Assembly: GCF_001612825.1 (NCBI RefSeq)
Contig: NZ_BDBE01000030.1
Span: 372,001 to 436,000, forward strand
Reading direction: 5' to 3'
Source of the DNA: Nocardia caishijiensis NBRC 108228
GTDB taxonomy: Bacteria > Actinomycetota > Actinomycetes > Mycobacteriales > Mycobacteriaceae
Length of the DNA stretch: 64,000 nucleotides
How positions within the stretch are numbered: the stretch's first letter is position 1; each line of letters begins with the position of its first letter. A model generated the notes under the pieces. It made no database searches and was not told where the DNA came from. It saw only the letters and a list, made by a program, of their open reading frames with translations. Shown here in pieces: positions 27,013 through 35,265 of this stretch. A program made the position numbers and the translations under genes.

Positions 27013-27435
27013 ATGTATCTGCGACACGGGACGTTCTCGTATCTGCCCGAACTCACCGACGCCGAGATCGCCGCCCAGGTGCGGTACGCGCTGCTCAACA
27101 GTTGGCCGGTGTCGATCGAGTACACCGACGACCCGCATCCGCGTAACACCTACTGGGAGATGTGGGGGTTGCCGCTGTTCGATCTGGACGAACCCGACGG
27201 GGTACTCGCCGAGATCAACGCGTGCCGCTCGACGTTCCCGCGCCACTACGTGCGGGTCAACGCCTATGACGCCACCTACACCAAGCAGACGACCGCGCTG
27301 AGTTTCCTCGTGCAGCGTCCGGCGCAGGAGCCCGGCTTCGAGTTGGCTCGCGCCGAGGGTGCCGATCGCCGCCAGATCTACAGCGTGCGGTCCTATGCCA
27401 CCGAACGTCCGCAGGGACAGCGGTATGGGGGCTGA
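27013..27435 (+). CDS. cbbS: RuBisCO small subunit, red type
   Basis: The 140-residue small subunit has the expected FSYLPELTDAEIAAQVRYAL and PRNTYWEMWGLPLFD segments. The C-terminal extension (VQRPAQEPGFELARAEG onward) is typical of red-type form IC/ID small subunits; it forms the beta-hairpin that lets L8S8 assemble without dedicated chaperones. It lies 11 bp after cbbL with GGGAG as ribosome site and overlaps cbbX by 11 bp. Confidence 0.97.
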   Translation: MYLRHGTFSYLPELTDAEIAAQVRYALLNSWPVSIEYTDDPHPRNTYWEMWGLPLFDLDEPDGVLAEINACRSTFPRHYVRVNAYDATYTKQTTALSFLVQRPAQEPGFELARAEGADRRQIYSVRSYATERPQGQRYGG

Positions 27436-28429
27436 GGGAACCGCCAACGGTTTCCGGTTGCCGCGGCCGGGCGTCACCGACGTCCGGCCGTCGCGTCCGA
27501 CCGAGGACGCGCCGCAGACCGAGGAACTGCTGGCTGCCGACGCGCTGCTCGATCTTTCGCAGGATCTGGCCGGTCACGATGTGGCCGAGACCTTGACCGC
27601 GCTGGATGCCGAGCTGATCGGGTTGGCGAATGTGAAGCTGCGGGTGCGCGAGATCGCGGCGCTGTTGATGATCGATCGGGCGCGCCGCCGGTTCGGCCTC
27701 GAGTCGTCGCGCCCGACCATGCACATGAGTTTCACCGGTCCGCCGGGCACCGGTAAGACGACGGTGGCGCTGCGGATGGCGCAGATGCTGCACGCACTGG
27801 GCTACATCCGTAAACCGAAGGTGCACACGGTGACCCGGGACGACCTCGTCGGCCAGTTCATCGGCCACACCGCCCCGAAGACCAAGGAGGCGATCGCCAA
27901 GGCCGCCGGTGGGGTGTTGTTCATCGATGAGGCCTATTACCTGTTCCGACCGGAGAACGAACGCGACTACGGGCAGGAGGTGATCGAGATCCTGCTGCAG
28001 GAGATGGAGAACGAGCGGGCGAATCTGGTGGTGATCTTCGCGGGCTACCCGGATCGGATGGACCGGTTCTTCTCCGCCAATCCGGGTTTGTCCTCGCGGG
28101 TCGCCCATCACCTGGAGTTCGTCGATTACACCCACGAGGAATTGCTCGGCATCGCGGAACTGATGGTGACCGCGGAGAATTTCGCTTTCGATGCCGCCGC
28201 ACGCGACGCGTTCTCCCGGTATTTGACGGTGCGCATGACGCGGCCCCGGTTCTCCAACGCCCGCAGCGTGCGCAATGCGATCGATCGGTGCCGCTTGCGT
28301 CAGGCGAAACGACTGGTGGAGTCGGGGCGGCCGTTGTCGCGGTCGGATCTGGTCACGCTGTGCGCCGAGGATGTGCTCGGCAGCAGTGTTTTCGAGGAGG
28401 TGGGTGCCTCGCCATGCCGACCAGTTTGA
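27425..28429 (+). CDS. cbbX: Red-type RuBisCO activase CbbX (AAA+)
   Basis: The 334-residue AAA+ ATPase removes inhibitory sugar phosphates from RuBisCO by pulling on the large-subunit tail. Walker A is GPPGTGKTT near residue 105, Walker B GGVLFIDEAYYLF near 162, followed by the sensor region VIFAGYPDRMDRFF and an Arg finger in NPGLSSRVAHHLEF. The N-terminal 55 residues are variable. The ATG at 27425 overlaps the end of cbbS, so translation is probably coupled. Presence between the RuBisCO genes and cbbF matches red-type cbb operons. Confidence 0.95.
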   Translation: MGAEGTANGFRLPRPGVTDVRPSRPTEDAPQTEELLAADALLDLSQDLAGHDVAETLTALDAELIGLANVKLRVREIAALLMIDRARRRFGLESSRPTMHMSFTGPPGTGKTTVALRMAQMLHALGYIRKPKVHTVTRDDLVGQFIGHTAPKTKEAIAKAAGGVLFIDEAYYLFRPENERDYGQEVIEILLQEMENERANLVVIFAGYPDRMDRFFSANPGLSSRVAHHLEFVDYTHEELLGIAELMVTAENFAFDAAARDAFSRYLTVRMTRPRFSNARSVRNAIDRCRLRQAKRLVESGRPLSRSDLVTLCAEDVLGSSVFEEVGASPCRPV

Positions 28430-29502
28430 AAACGCTGACCCGATACACGATCGAGGAGGAACATCGTCATCCCGGGTCGTCGGGGGAATTCTCCGCGCTG
28501 GTGAATGTGGTCGCCACCGCCACCAAGATCATCGCCAATCAGGTGACGCGCGGTGTGATCCCGGGACCGGGTCACGAGGACGAGCTGGGGTCGGCGGGTA
28601 GTCGGTTGGATGTCCTGACCGACGAGATCATGGTGGCGCAGACGCAGTGGACCGGGCATCTGTCGGGGTTGCTGTCGGAGCAACGTGCCACCGCGTTGCC
28701 GGTGCCCGCCACTCAGCGGCGCGGCAAGTATCTGCTGGCGTTCGACGCGCTCGACGGGTCGAGCAATATCGACGTGAACCTGCCCGTGGGTTCGATCTTC
28801 AGCATTCTGCGCGCGCCGCAGGAGGTGCTCGACGGCACCGCCGAACCGTCCGACACCGACTTCCTGCAGCCCGGCGCACGGCAGGTGTGTGCCGGGTTCA
28901 CCCTGTACGGGCCCGCGACGATGCTGGTGCTCACCACCGGCAGCGGGGTCGACGGGTTCACTCTCGACCGGGAGATCGGTGCTTTCGTGCTCACCCATCC
29001 GCGCATGCGGATCCCCGAGGACACCTCGGGTTTCGCGATCAACGCCGCCAACGAACGGTTCTGGGAGCGGCCGGTGCGTCGGTACGTGCAGGAGTGCCTG
29101 GAAGGGGTGGAGGGGCCGAGAGGCCGTGATTTCAACATGCGCTGGGTGGCGTCCTTGGTCGCCGACACCTTCCACATCCTGACCAGGGGCGGCATGTATC
29201 TGTACCCGCGTGATACCCGCAATCCGGCACGGCCGGGGCGGGTTTCGCTGCTGTACGGCGCCAACCCGATCGCGTTCATCGTCGAGCAGGCGGGCGGGGC
29301 CGCCACCACCGGGCACGAACGGGTGATGTTGGTGCCGCCGAGCCAGGTGCATCAACGGGTGCCGTTCATCTTCGGGTCGCGCAACGAGGTGTTGCGCGTC
29401 GAGCGGTATCACGCCGAGCCCGACGAGGGCCCAAGCTTCGACAGTTCGCTGTTCGGGACTCGTTCGCTGTTCCGCCCGGCCAAGCACGACCAGCGCACCT
29501 AG
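28414..29502 (+). CDS. cbbF: Class I fructose-1,6-bisphosphatase
   Basis: The 362-residue class I enzyme hydrolyses fructose-1,6-bisphosphate (and possibly sedoheptulose-1,7-bisphosphate) in the regenerative arm of the cycle. The metal-binding motif FDALDGSSNIDVNLPVGSIF is near residue 112; the substrate-binding part includes GFTLYGPATMLVLTTG and RGGMYLYPRD, and the C-terminal GGAATTGHERV is conserved. Its start overlaps cbbX by 16 bp. Actinobacteria normally use the class II GlpX enzyme for gluconeogenesis, so this class I copy belongs to the CO2-fixation cassette. Confidence 0.95.
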   Translation: MPTSLKTLTRYTIEEEHRHPGSSGEFSALVNVVATATKIIANQVTRGVIPGPGHEDELGSAGSRLDVLTDEIMVAQTQWTGHLSGLLSEQRATALPVPATQRRGKYLLAFDALDGSSNIDVNLPVGSIFSILRAPQEVLDGTAEPSDTDFLQPGARQVCAGFTLYGPATMLVLTTGSGVDGFTLDREIGAFVLTHPRMRIPEDTSGFAINAANERFWERPVRRYVQECLEGVEGPRGRDFNMRWVASLVADTFHILTRGGMYLYPRDTRNPARPGRVSLLYGANPIAFIVEQAGGAATTGHERVMLVPPSQVHQRVPFIFGSRNEVLRVERYHAEPDEGPSFDSSLFGTRSLFRPAKHDQRT

Positions 29503-29512
29503 GAGCCGCCCT

Positions 29513-30391
29513 ATGTCGGTCAAACATCCCGTCGTCGCGATCACCGGGTCCTCCGGTGCCGGAACGACCAGTGTGACACGCACTTTCGAGGAGATCTTCC
29601 GTCGCGAGGGCATCAGCGCGGTGGTTGTCGAGGGCGATTCGTTCCACCGCTACGACCGGGCCGAGATGAAACTGGCGATGGCCGAGGCCGAGGCGCGGGC
29701 CAACCCCACGTTCTCGCATTTCGGGGAGGACGCGAATCTGCTGCCCGAGCTCGAGGCGCTGTTCCGCGAGTACGGCGAAACCGGTGTCGGGCAGGTGCGC
29801 AAGTACCTGCACGACGACGAGGAGGCCAAACCCTACGGGCAGCCCGCTGGCACGTTCACCCCCTGGGAGGATCTCGCGCCGGGCAGCGACCTGTTGTTCT
29901 ACGAGGGCCTGCACGGTGCGGCGGTGACCGATTCGGTGAACATCGCCCAGCACACGGATCTGCTGGTGGGGGTGGTGCCGATCATCAACCTCGAGTGGAT
30001 CCAGAAGGTATACCGCGACAAGACCCATCGCGGGTATTCCAGTGAGGCGGTGATCGATACGATCCTGCGCCGCATGCCCGACTACGTGAAGTACATCTGC
30101 CCGCAGTTCTCCCGGACCTACGTGAACTTTCAGCGGGTGCCGACGGTCGACACGTCCAATCCGTTCATCGCGCGCAGCATCCCGACAGCGGACGAGAGTT
30201 TCGTGGTGATCCGGTTCGCCGATCCGAAGGTGATCGACTTCCCGTATCTGCTGTCGATGCTGCACGATTCGTTCATGTCGCGACCCAACTGCATCGTGGT
30301 GCCGGGCGGGAAGATGGAGTTGGCGATGCAGCTGATCTTCACACCGTTGATCCTGCGGTTGATGGACAAACGGCCCAAACGCAACCTGTGA
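29513..30391 (+). CDS. cbbP: Phosphoribulokinase
   Basis: The 292-residue kinase makes ribulose-1,5-bisphosphate from ribulose-5-phosphate and ATP, the second reaction unique to the Calvin cycle. The P-loop ITGSSGAGTTSV has the Thr-for-Lys variation usual in bacterial octameric phosphoribulokinases; VEGDSFHRYDRAEMK and FYEGLHGAA supply the catalytic Asp and substrate residues. It lies 10 bp after cbbF and is the last gene of the operon. Its TGA touches the stop of the convergent gene with no spacer. Confidence 0.96.
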   Translation: MSVKHPVVAITGSSGAGTTSVTRTFEEIFRREGISAVVVEGDSFHRYDRAEMKLAMAEAEARANPTFSHFGEDANLLPELEALFREYGETGVGQVRKYLHDDEEAKPYGQPAGTFTPWEDLAPGSDLLFYEGLHGAAVTDSVNIAQHTDLLVGVVPIINLEWIQKVYRDKTHRGYSSEAVIDTILRRMPDYVKYICPQFSRTYVNFQRVPTVDTSNPFIARSIPTADESFVVIRFADPKVIDFPYLLSMLHDSFMSRPNCIVVPGGKMELAMQLIFTPLILRLMDKRPKRNL

Positions 30392-30760
30392 TCAGGCCTC
30401 GTCGCCGTCGTGCTGCTGTTGCTGTCTGCGGGCCTCGCGGCGCTGCTGTTCGGCGCGTTCGCGCAGGCCGCGCAGGAAGGCCTCGTCGTCGTCGGGGTTG
30501 GCGGCGATGTGGCGGCCGGGGCGGTCGTATTCGCTGAAGCGAGTGTTGGACACCGGGCGCGTCGGGCCGACCGGGCGTCCGGCGAACAGCCACAGCAGTG
30601 CGCCGATGGTCGGCAGCAGGACGACGACGATCAGCCACCCCATCTTGGGCAGGTGGCGGATGCCGTCGTCGGGGCTGGTGACGATGTCGACGAGGCAGTA
30701 CACCCACAGGGCGAGGGTCAGAAACCCGATGATCGCGTAATGCATTGCGGTAGTCCTCAT
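30392..30760 (-). CDS. PLDc_N-type small membrane protein
   Basis: The 122-residue product has two transmembrane helices (AIIGFLTLALWVYCLVDIV and MGWLIVVVLLPTIGALLWLFAG) joined by a short loop, SPDDGIRHLPK. This is the pattern of the phospholipase D N-terminal (PLDc_N) domain found ahead of cardiolipin synthases and as free-standing proteins in actinobacteria. The C-terminal 60 residues are cytoplasmic, charged and Gln/Arg-rich (EQQRREARRQQQQ). Starts at 30760 or the Met five codons later are both possible. Function unknown. Confidence 0.75.
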   Translation of the reverse strand: MRTTAMHYAIIGFLTLALWVYCLVDIVTSPDDGIRHLPKMGWLIVVVLLPTIGALLWLFAGRPVGPTRPVSNTRFSEYDRPGRHIAANPDDDEAFLRGLRERAEQQRREARRQQQQHDGDEA

Positions 30761-30843
30761 GGTGATGGATGGACGGAGGACCCCGACGCCCCCGGCAGCA
30801 AGGATGCCGTACGTGCGCACGGTTCGTTGTGTCGGGGTGTCGA

Positions 30844-32079
30844 TCAGTCGGGCAGCAGTGGGACCGACAGGCCCTCACCACGATCGAGCAGGGCGGCGCG
30901 GGTGACGGCTGCGGAACCGAAGCGGCGGCGCAGGTCGTCGAGGGTGGCGTCGAGGGTGTTGTCGGCGCGTGGTTCCAGGGGCAGCGTCAGTTGCATGGTG
31001 TCGGCGTCGTCGAGGTTGGTCAGTGCCAGACCGATGAGGGTGAGGCCGCGTTCGGCGATGAGTGGTGCGGCGGTGTCGAGGAGTCGGCGGGCGGCTTGTC
31101 GGATGGCGGTGGTGGCGTCGGTGGCCTCGGCCAGGGTGTGCGAGCGGGTGGCGCGGGTGAAGTCGTCGAAACGCAGGCGCAGCACCACTGTTCGACACAC
31201 TCGGTCGGCGGCGCGCAGGCGGCGGCCGAGACGGTCGGTGAGTCCGTCGAGGTAGGCGGCGATTTCGTCGGGTTCGCGGTGGCGGCGTCCCAGGGCGCGT
31301 TGGGCGCCGATGGAGCGGCGGCGTCTGCCGGTTTCGACGCGGCGGGGGTCACGCGCCCACGACAGGGCGAACAGGTGGCGGGCGGCAGCGGGGCCGAGGA
31401 TGGCGCGCAGGTTGGCTTCACCGAGTTCGGCGAGCTGCCCGACGCGGGTGATGTTGTTGGCGTGCAGGGTGGCGGCGGTGACTGTGCCGACGCCCCATAA
31501 TCGTTCGACCGGCAGCGGGTGCAGGAAGTCGAGTTCGCCGCCGGGTGCGACCAGGCGCAACCCGTCGGGTTTGGCGACGGCGGAGGCGACTTTGGCCAGG
31601 AACTTGGTGCGGGCGATGCCGACCGAGATGGGCAATCCGACCTCGGTGCGGACGCGTTCGCGCAACCGCTGGGCGATGTCGGCCGGTTCCCCGCCGATGC
31701 GCCGCAGACCACCGACATCGAGGAAGGCCTCGTCGATGGAGATGCCCTCCACGATCGGGGTGGTGTCGTGGAAGATCGCGAACACCGCCTTGCTCGCCTC
31801 GGCATAGGCCGACATCCGCGGCGGCACCACCACCGCGTGCGGGCACACGCGCAGTGCCTGCCCCGCGTTCATCGGTGTGCGCACACCGAACGCCTTGGCC
31901 TCGTAGCTGGCGGCCAGCACCACCCCACCGCCGACGAGCACCGGTCTGCCCCGCAACGACGGTCGATCCCGCTGCTCGACCGAGGCGTAGAACGAGTCGA
32001 GGTCGGCATGCAGGATCGACGCCTCGGCACGGGTCTGGATGCGTGGGTTGCGCGGGGCGGCGGAGTCGGACACGAACAT
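30844..32079 (-). CDS. dinB: DNA polymerase IV (Y family)
   Basis: The 411-residue translesion polymerase has ILHADLDSFYASVEQRDRP (first catalytic Asp), VLAASYEAKAFGVRTPM, SIDEAFLDVGG (catalytic Asp-Glu), VGIARTKFLAKVAS, and the little-finger region with RVCRTVVLRLRFDDFTR. The C-terminal LTLPLEP may be a clamp-binding motif. The ATG at 32079 lies inside a LexA-type palindrome, so the start is uncertain; a GTG two codons later is an alternative. This location suggests SOS control, unlike dinB of mycobacteria as I recall it. Confidence 0.93.
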   Translation of the reverse strand: MFVSDSAAPRNPRIQTRAEASILHADLDSFYASVEQRDRPSLRGRPVLVGGGVVLAASYEAKAFGVRTPMNAGQALRVCPHAVVVPPRMSAYAEASKAVFAIFHDTTPIVEGISIDEAFLDVGGLRRIGGEPADIAQRLRERVRTEVGLPISVGIARTKFLAKVASAVAKPDGLRLVAPGGELDFLHPLPVERLWGVGTVTAATLHANNITRVGQLAELGEANLRAILGPAAARHLFALSWARDPRRVETGRRRRSIGAQRALGRRHREPDEIAAYLDGLTDRLGRRLRAADRVCRTVVLRLRFDDFTRATRSHTLAEATDATTAIRQAARRLLDTAAPLIAERGLTLIGLALTNLDDADTMQLTLPLEPRADNTLDATLDDLRRRFGSAAVTRAALLDRGEGLSVPLLPD

Positions 32080-32086
32080 ATGTTCG
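32073..32086 (-). promoter_or_regulatory. LexA (SOS) box over dinB start
   Basis: CGAACATATGTTCG is a perfect 14-bp palindrome matching the Gram-positive/actinobacterial SOS core CGAAC-N4-GTTCG. It contains the presumed start codon of dinB. LexA bound here would block transcription of the polymerase gene until DNA damage. Confidence 0.75.
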
Positions 32087-32144
32087 CATCGATGTCCGAC
32101 AAGAACGCGGCATCCACCAGCTGTCCGCAAATTTTCGGCGAACG

Positions 32145-32591
32145 TCAGTCTCGGTGAGCTTTCCGGATCCACACTGGTATTCCGGATCGTCGAAGTGCTC
32201 CCGCGATGGATTCCATGTCGACTCGAGTACCCTCGAGCCCCGTCTCGTGCAATCGCTGCGCCATCGCCCGTGCCTGCACGAGGGAGACAGACCGCACGGT
32301 GCGCAATGCCCGCATCACCAGCGCTACCGGCACGCCGTCGCCCTCGATCTCGAGGATCGACGGGCCGTTCGCCGCCAGGATCGCTTCGCGAAAACCCGCC
32401 TGGTCGGGGTGATCGCAGCTCGCCCAGACCGCTCCGCACGCCGCGCAGCATCCGTCCAGGTCCCACCGGACGTGTCCGCCTACCAGCGCCTGGGTCAGGG
32501 TCGAGTCCGTTGTCGCGCCGCACTCGATGCACGATGCCGGGTACGGGGACGATTCGGTGACGATGTCGGTTCCGGTGGAGCGGCTCAACAC
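32145..32591 (-). CDS. Zinc-ribbon protein with L7/L12-like C-terminal domain
   Basis: The product of about 148 residues has two Cys pairs, ASCIECGATT and LDGCCAACGAVWASC, that can form a zinc ribbon. Its last 60 residues (ALVMRALRTVRSVSLVQARA, then MESIAGALRRSGIPVWIRK) resemble in pattern the C-terminal fold of ribosomal protein L7/L12. The start is the GTG at 32591 or the TTG just after it; either overlaps the stop of the upstream S1-domain gene, so the two are probably co-translated. Both partners suggest an RNA or translation context. The exact role is unknown. Confidence 0.6.
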   Translation of the reverse strand: MLSRSTGTDIVTESSPYPASCIECGATTDSTLTQALVGGHVRWDLDGCCAACGAVWASCDHPDQAGFREAILAANGPSILEIEGDGVPVALVMRALRTVRSVSLVQARAMAQRLHETGLEGTRVDMESIAGALRRSGIPVWIRKAHRD

Positions 32592-32926
32592 GGTGTCTGT
32601 CCAGAAGTTGCCGAATTCCGGTTCGCTACGCGCCGAGGCACCACGATGACTTGGCAGTTCGATGATTCGAGCCACAGCACCAGGCCGTGGACGGACTCGC
32701 CGCGCAGTGGAAGCTGTGTATCCAGTGGCAAGCTGGTGACTCGCAAAAGACCGATCGCGTCCTGCTTCTGATCGAGCTCGATGAAGACGCCGAAAGGCTG
32801 GCGCCCGATTACTCTTCCGGTCACGAGGCTGCCGACGGGCAGCGATTGCACTGTGTCCGGCCATGCGGTGCGTGCCCGACGCGCCCATTCTTTGTCATCG
32901 GGCCAGAAGTACTCGTCTGTCGCCAT
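32585..32926 (-). CDS. Small S1 RNA-binding-domain protein
   Basis: The 113-residue protein is essentially one S1 (OB-fold) domain: VGSLVTGRVIGRQPFGVFIE and AIGLLRVTSLPL carry the usual Gly, Phe-Gly-Val-Phe pattern. The start MATDEYFWPDDKEW at 32926 is preferred to the longer frame. It overlaps the downstream zinc-ribbon gene. S1 domains bind single-stranded RNA; which RNA is unknown. Confidence 0.72.
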   Translation of the reverse strand: MATDEYFWPDDKEWARRARTAWPDTVQSLPVGSLVTGRVIGRQPFGVFIELDQKQDAIGLLRVTSLPLDTQLPLRGESVHGLVLWLESSNCQVIVVPRRVANRNSATSGQTPC

Positions 32927-33029
32927 CGGCTTCGAGTTTATGTGCCGCAGTGTGACGCAACCGCCGGGTTTGTCGTACCGGTCTGCTGGGATGGGGGTCC
33001 GGGGTCGTCGGTGAAAGAGGTTGGTGCGC

Positions 33030-34133
33030 ATGGTGAGTGTCGGGTGGGATCAGGTGTTCGCGTGGCGGCTGGGGCGGCAGTTCGTCGCGCCTCGCAGTGG
33101 CGGAGCGGTCGAGGAGATCGCGGGGCGGTTGGTCGGGGTGCAGGCGCAGGTGGCGTCGGCGGCGGAGACTGCGGTCGCGGTGCGCGGTGCTTCGGTGGGA
33201 TCGGTGGGCGCGGCGCTGTCGGCGGGTGGGCTGGTGAAGACGTGGGCGATGCGGGGGACGTTGCACGCGATGGTGCCGGAGCAGGCCGCGGCGGCGTCGG
33301 CGTTGATGGGGTCGGCGCGGACGTGGGAGAAGCCGTCGTGGGTCAAGACCTTCGGGGCCACCCCGGACCAGGTGGCGGCCTTGGTCGAGGTGGTGTCGGG
33401 GGTGCTGGCCGAGCAGGCGCTCACCCGCGAGGAGTTGGTGGCGGCGGTCCTGGCCGAACCGGGGTTCGAGCATCTGGGTGAGCAGTTGCGGTCGGGGTGG
33501 GGCGCGGTGCTCAAGCCGCTGGCGTGGCAGGGGGCGCTGTGTCACGGTCCGATGCGTGGCACGAAGATCACCTTCACCGCGCCGGGGAACGTGGTGCCGG
33601 GCTGGGCGGGGCTGCCCGAGCCCGATGTGGCGGCGCCCGAGCTGATCCGGGCTTATCTCGGTGCCTACGGTCCGGCGACGCCGGAGACCTTCGACGCCTG
33701 GCTCAGCCGCAACAGCTTGCGCAAGACGGTGGTGCGGGGGTGGTTCGCGGCGCTGGGCGAGGAGTTGACCGAGGTCGAGGTGGAGGGCCGGAAGGGCTGG
33801 CTGCTCACCGAGTTCGTCGACGAACTCCGGTCCGCGACCCCGGACGACGCCATTCACCTGCTCGGCCCGTTCGACCAGTACGTGCTCGGCCCCGGCACCG
33901 GCGACACCGCGCTGCTGCCGAGCGAGCATCGGGTGAAAGTCAGCAGGACGGCAGGCTGGATCTCGCCGCTGGTCCTGGTCGGCGGTCGGATCGCGGGCAC
34001 CTGGGAACAGCAGGACGGGCAAGTGGTGGTCACACCGTTCGACGGCGTCCGGTTGCCGCCGCGTGCCCTGAACGCGGCGGTGGAGCGGCTCGGCTCCGCG
34101 ATCGGGAACACCCTGACGGTCCGGATCGAGTAG
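33030..34133 (+). CDS. Winged-helix AlkZ/YcaQ-like DNA-binding protein (HTH_42)
   Basis: The 367-residue protein fits the HTH_42 (AlkZ-like) family of tandem winged-helix DNA glycosylases. The N-terminal LVGVQAQVASAAETAVAVR contains the Q-x-Q motif that in AlkZ holds the catalytic Gln residues, and TWAMRGTLHAM is the conserved loop. The C-terminal half (LLGPFDQYVLGPGT, VLVGGRIAGTWEQQDGQVVV) is also typical. Such proteins unhook crosslinked or alkylated bases, and some protect antibiotic producers from their own product. AAAGAGG lies nine bases before the ATG. It is divergent from the S1-domain gene. Confidence 0.75.
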   Translation: MVSVGWDQVFAWRLGRQFVAPRSGGAVEEIAGRLVGVQAQVASAAETAVAVRGASVGSVGAALSAGGLVKTWAMRGTLHAMVPEQAAAASALMGSARTWEKPSWVKTFGATPDQVAALVEVVSGVLAEQALTREELVAAVLAEPGFEHLGEQLRSGWGAVLKPLAWQGALCHGPMRGTKITFTAPGNVVPGWAGLPEPDVAAPELIRAYLGAYGPATPETFDAWLSRNSLRKTVVRGWFAALGEELTEVEVEGRKGWLLTEFVDELRSATPDDAIHLLGPFDQYVLGPGTGDTALLPSEHRVKVSRTAGWISPLVLVGGRIAGTWEQQDGQVVVTPFDGVRLPPRALNAAVERLGSAIGNTLTVRIE

Positions 34134-34162
34134 GCGGGTTTCTCGAACCGCCTCGAGCGAAC

Positions 34163-34179
34163 CAAGCGCTTGCTACGGT
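34163..34179 (+). promoter_or_regulatory. Leaderless promoter with palindromic operator
   Basis: TACGGT (34174-34179) is a TANNNT -10 box six bases before the ATG at 34186, so the transcript is probably leaderless. Directly upstream is the perfect palindrome CAAGCGCTTG (34163-34172). It would lie in the -35/-10 spacer, a common place for TetR-type repressor sites. Confidence 0.5.
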
Positions 34180-34185
34180 GAGGCG

Positions 34186-35265
34186 ATGATCCCCACGATC
34201 GTCTGGGGCACCGGCAATGTCGGCCGCGCGGCCATCCGCTGCGTCACCGCCCATCCGGCGCTGGAATTGTCCGCGGTGCTCGTCCACGACCCCGCCAAGG
34301 TCGGCCGCGACGCCGGTGCGCTCGCGGGTCTGGACGCCGAACTCGGCGTGCGAGCGACCGACGACATCGATGCTGTGCTCGCGGCCGGACCCGGTGCGGT
34401 GGTGTACGCGGCATCCGGAGACATCCGACCCGACGACGCCCTCGCCGACATCGTGCGCGCGATCCGGGCCGGTGCGGTGGTCGTCACGCCCGCGCTCTAC
34501 GCCCTCTACGACCCGACCAACGCCCCGCCCGAGATCCGGGAACCGATACTGGCGGCGATCGAGGAAGGCGGCGGCTCGCTGTTCGTGTCCGGGATCGATC
34601 CCGGCTGGGGCAACGATGTGCTGCCGGTACTGGTCAGCGGACTCGCGGGCACGCTCGACGTGGTGCGCTGCCAGGAGATCTTCGACTACTCCACCTACGA
34701 CCAACCCGACTCGGTGCGCTACCTGGTTGGGATGGGGCAGCCGATGGACTACCAGCCGCCGATGCTGCTGCCCTCGGTGCCGACGATGGTCTGGGGTGGG
34801 CAGATCCGGTTGCTGGCCAGGGCGTTGGACGTCGAACTGGACGACATCCGCGAGACCGTCGAGCGACGTGCACTCGATGCGACTGTGCAGACGGTGCGGA
34901 TGGGTGAGTTCGCGGCGGGCACACAGGGCGCGGTGCGCTTCGAGGTACAGGGCATCGTCGCGGGCGAGGCGCGTATCGTCATCGAACACGTCACCCGGAT
35001 CCACCCCGACTGCGCCCCGGACTGGCCGACACCACCCGACGGTGCGGGCGCCCACCGCGTGATCATCGAGGGCAGCCCACGCATCGAGGTGAATGTGTCC
35101 GCCACCGACGAGGGCGGCAACCGGGCGGCGGGCGGAAACGCCACGGCGGTGGGCAGATTGGTCAACGCGATCGACTGGCTCGTGGCCGCCGAACCAGGTC
35201 TCTACGACGCGCTCGAGGTCCCGTTGCGCGCCGCGGTCGGCAAACTCGGAAGGAAGACCTCATGA
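34186..35265 (+). CDS. DapB-like NAD(P)-binding dehydrogenase
   Basis: The 359-residue protein begins with a Rossmann motif, IVWGTGNVGRAAIRCV, and resembles dihydrodipicolinate reductase and 2,4-diaminopentanoate dehydrogenase-like proteins (SGIDPGWGNDVLPVLVSGL, then a substrate-binding domain). It is not the housekeeping DapB, which is about 245 residues long with different motifs. The substrate is unknown; a link to lipid, amino-acid or xenobiotic breakdown is possible. The stop overlaps the next gene by 4 bp (ATGA), so it works with an AhpD-like protein. Confidence 0.78.
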   Translation: MIPTIVWGTGNVGRAAIRCVTAHPALELSAVLVHDPAKVGRDAGALAGLDAELGVRATDDIDAVLAAGPGAVVYAASGDIRPDDALADIVRAIRAGAVVVTPALYALYDPTNAPPEIREPILAAIEEGGGSLFVSGIDPGWGNDVLPVLVSGLAGTLDVVRCQEIFDYSTYDQPDSVRYLVGMGQPMDYQPPMLLPSVPTMVWGGQIRLLARALDVELDDIRETVERRALDATVQTVRMGEFAAGTQGAVRFEVQGIVAGEARIVIEHVTRIHPDCAPDWPTPPDGAGAHRVIIEGSPRIEVNVSATDEGGNRAAGGNATAVGRLVNAIDWLVAAEPGLYDALEVPLRAAVGKLGRKTS

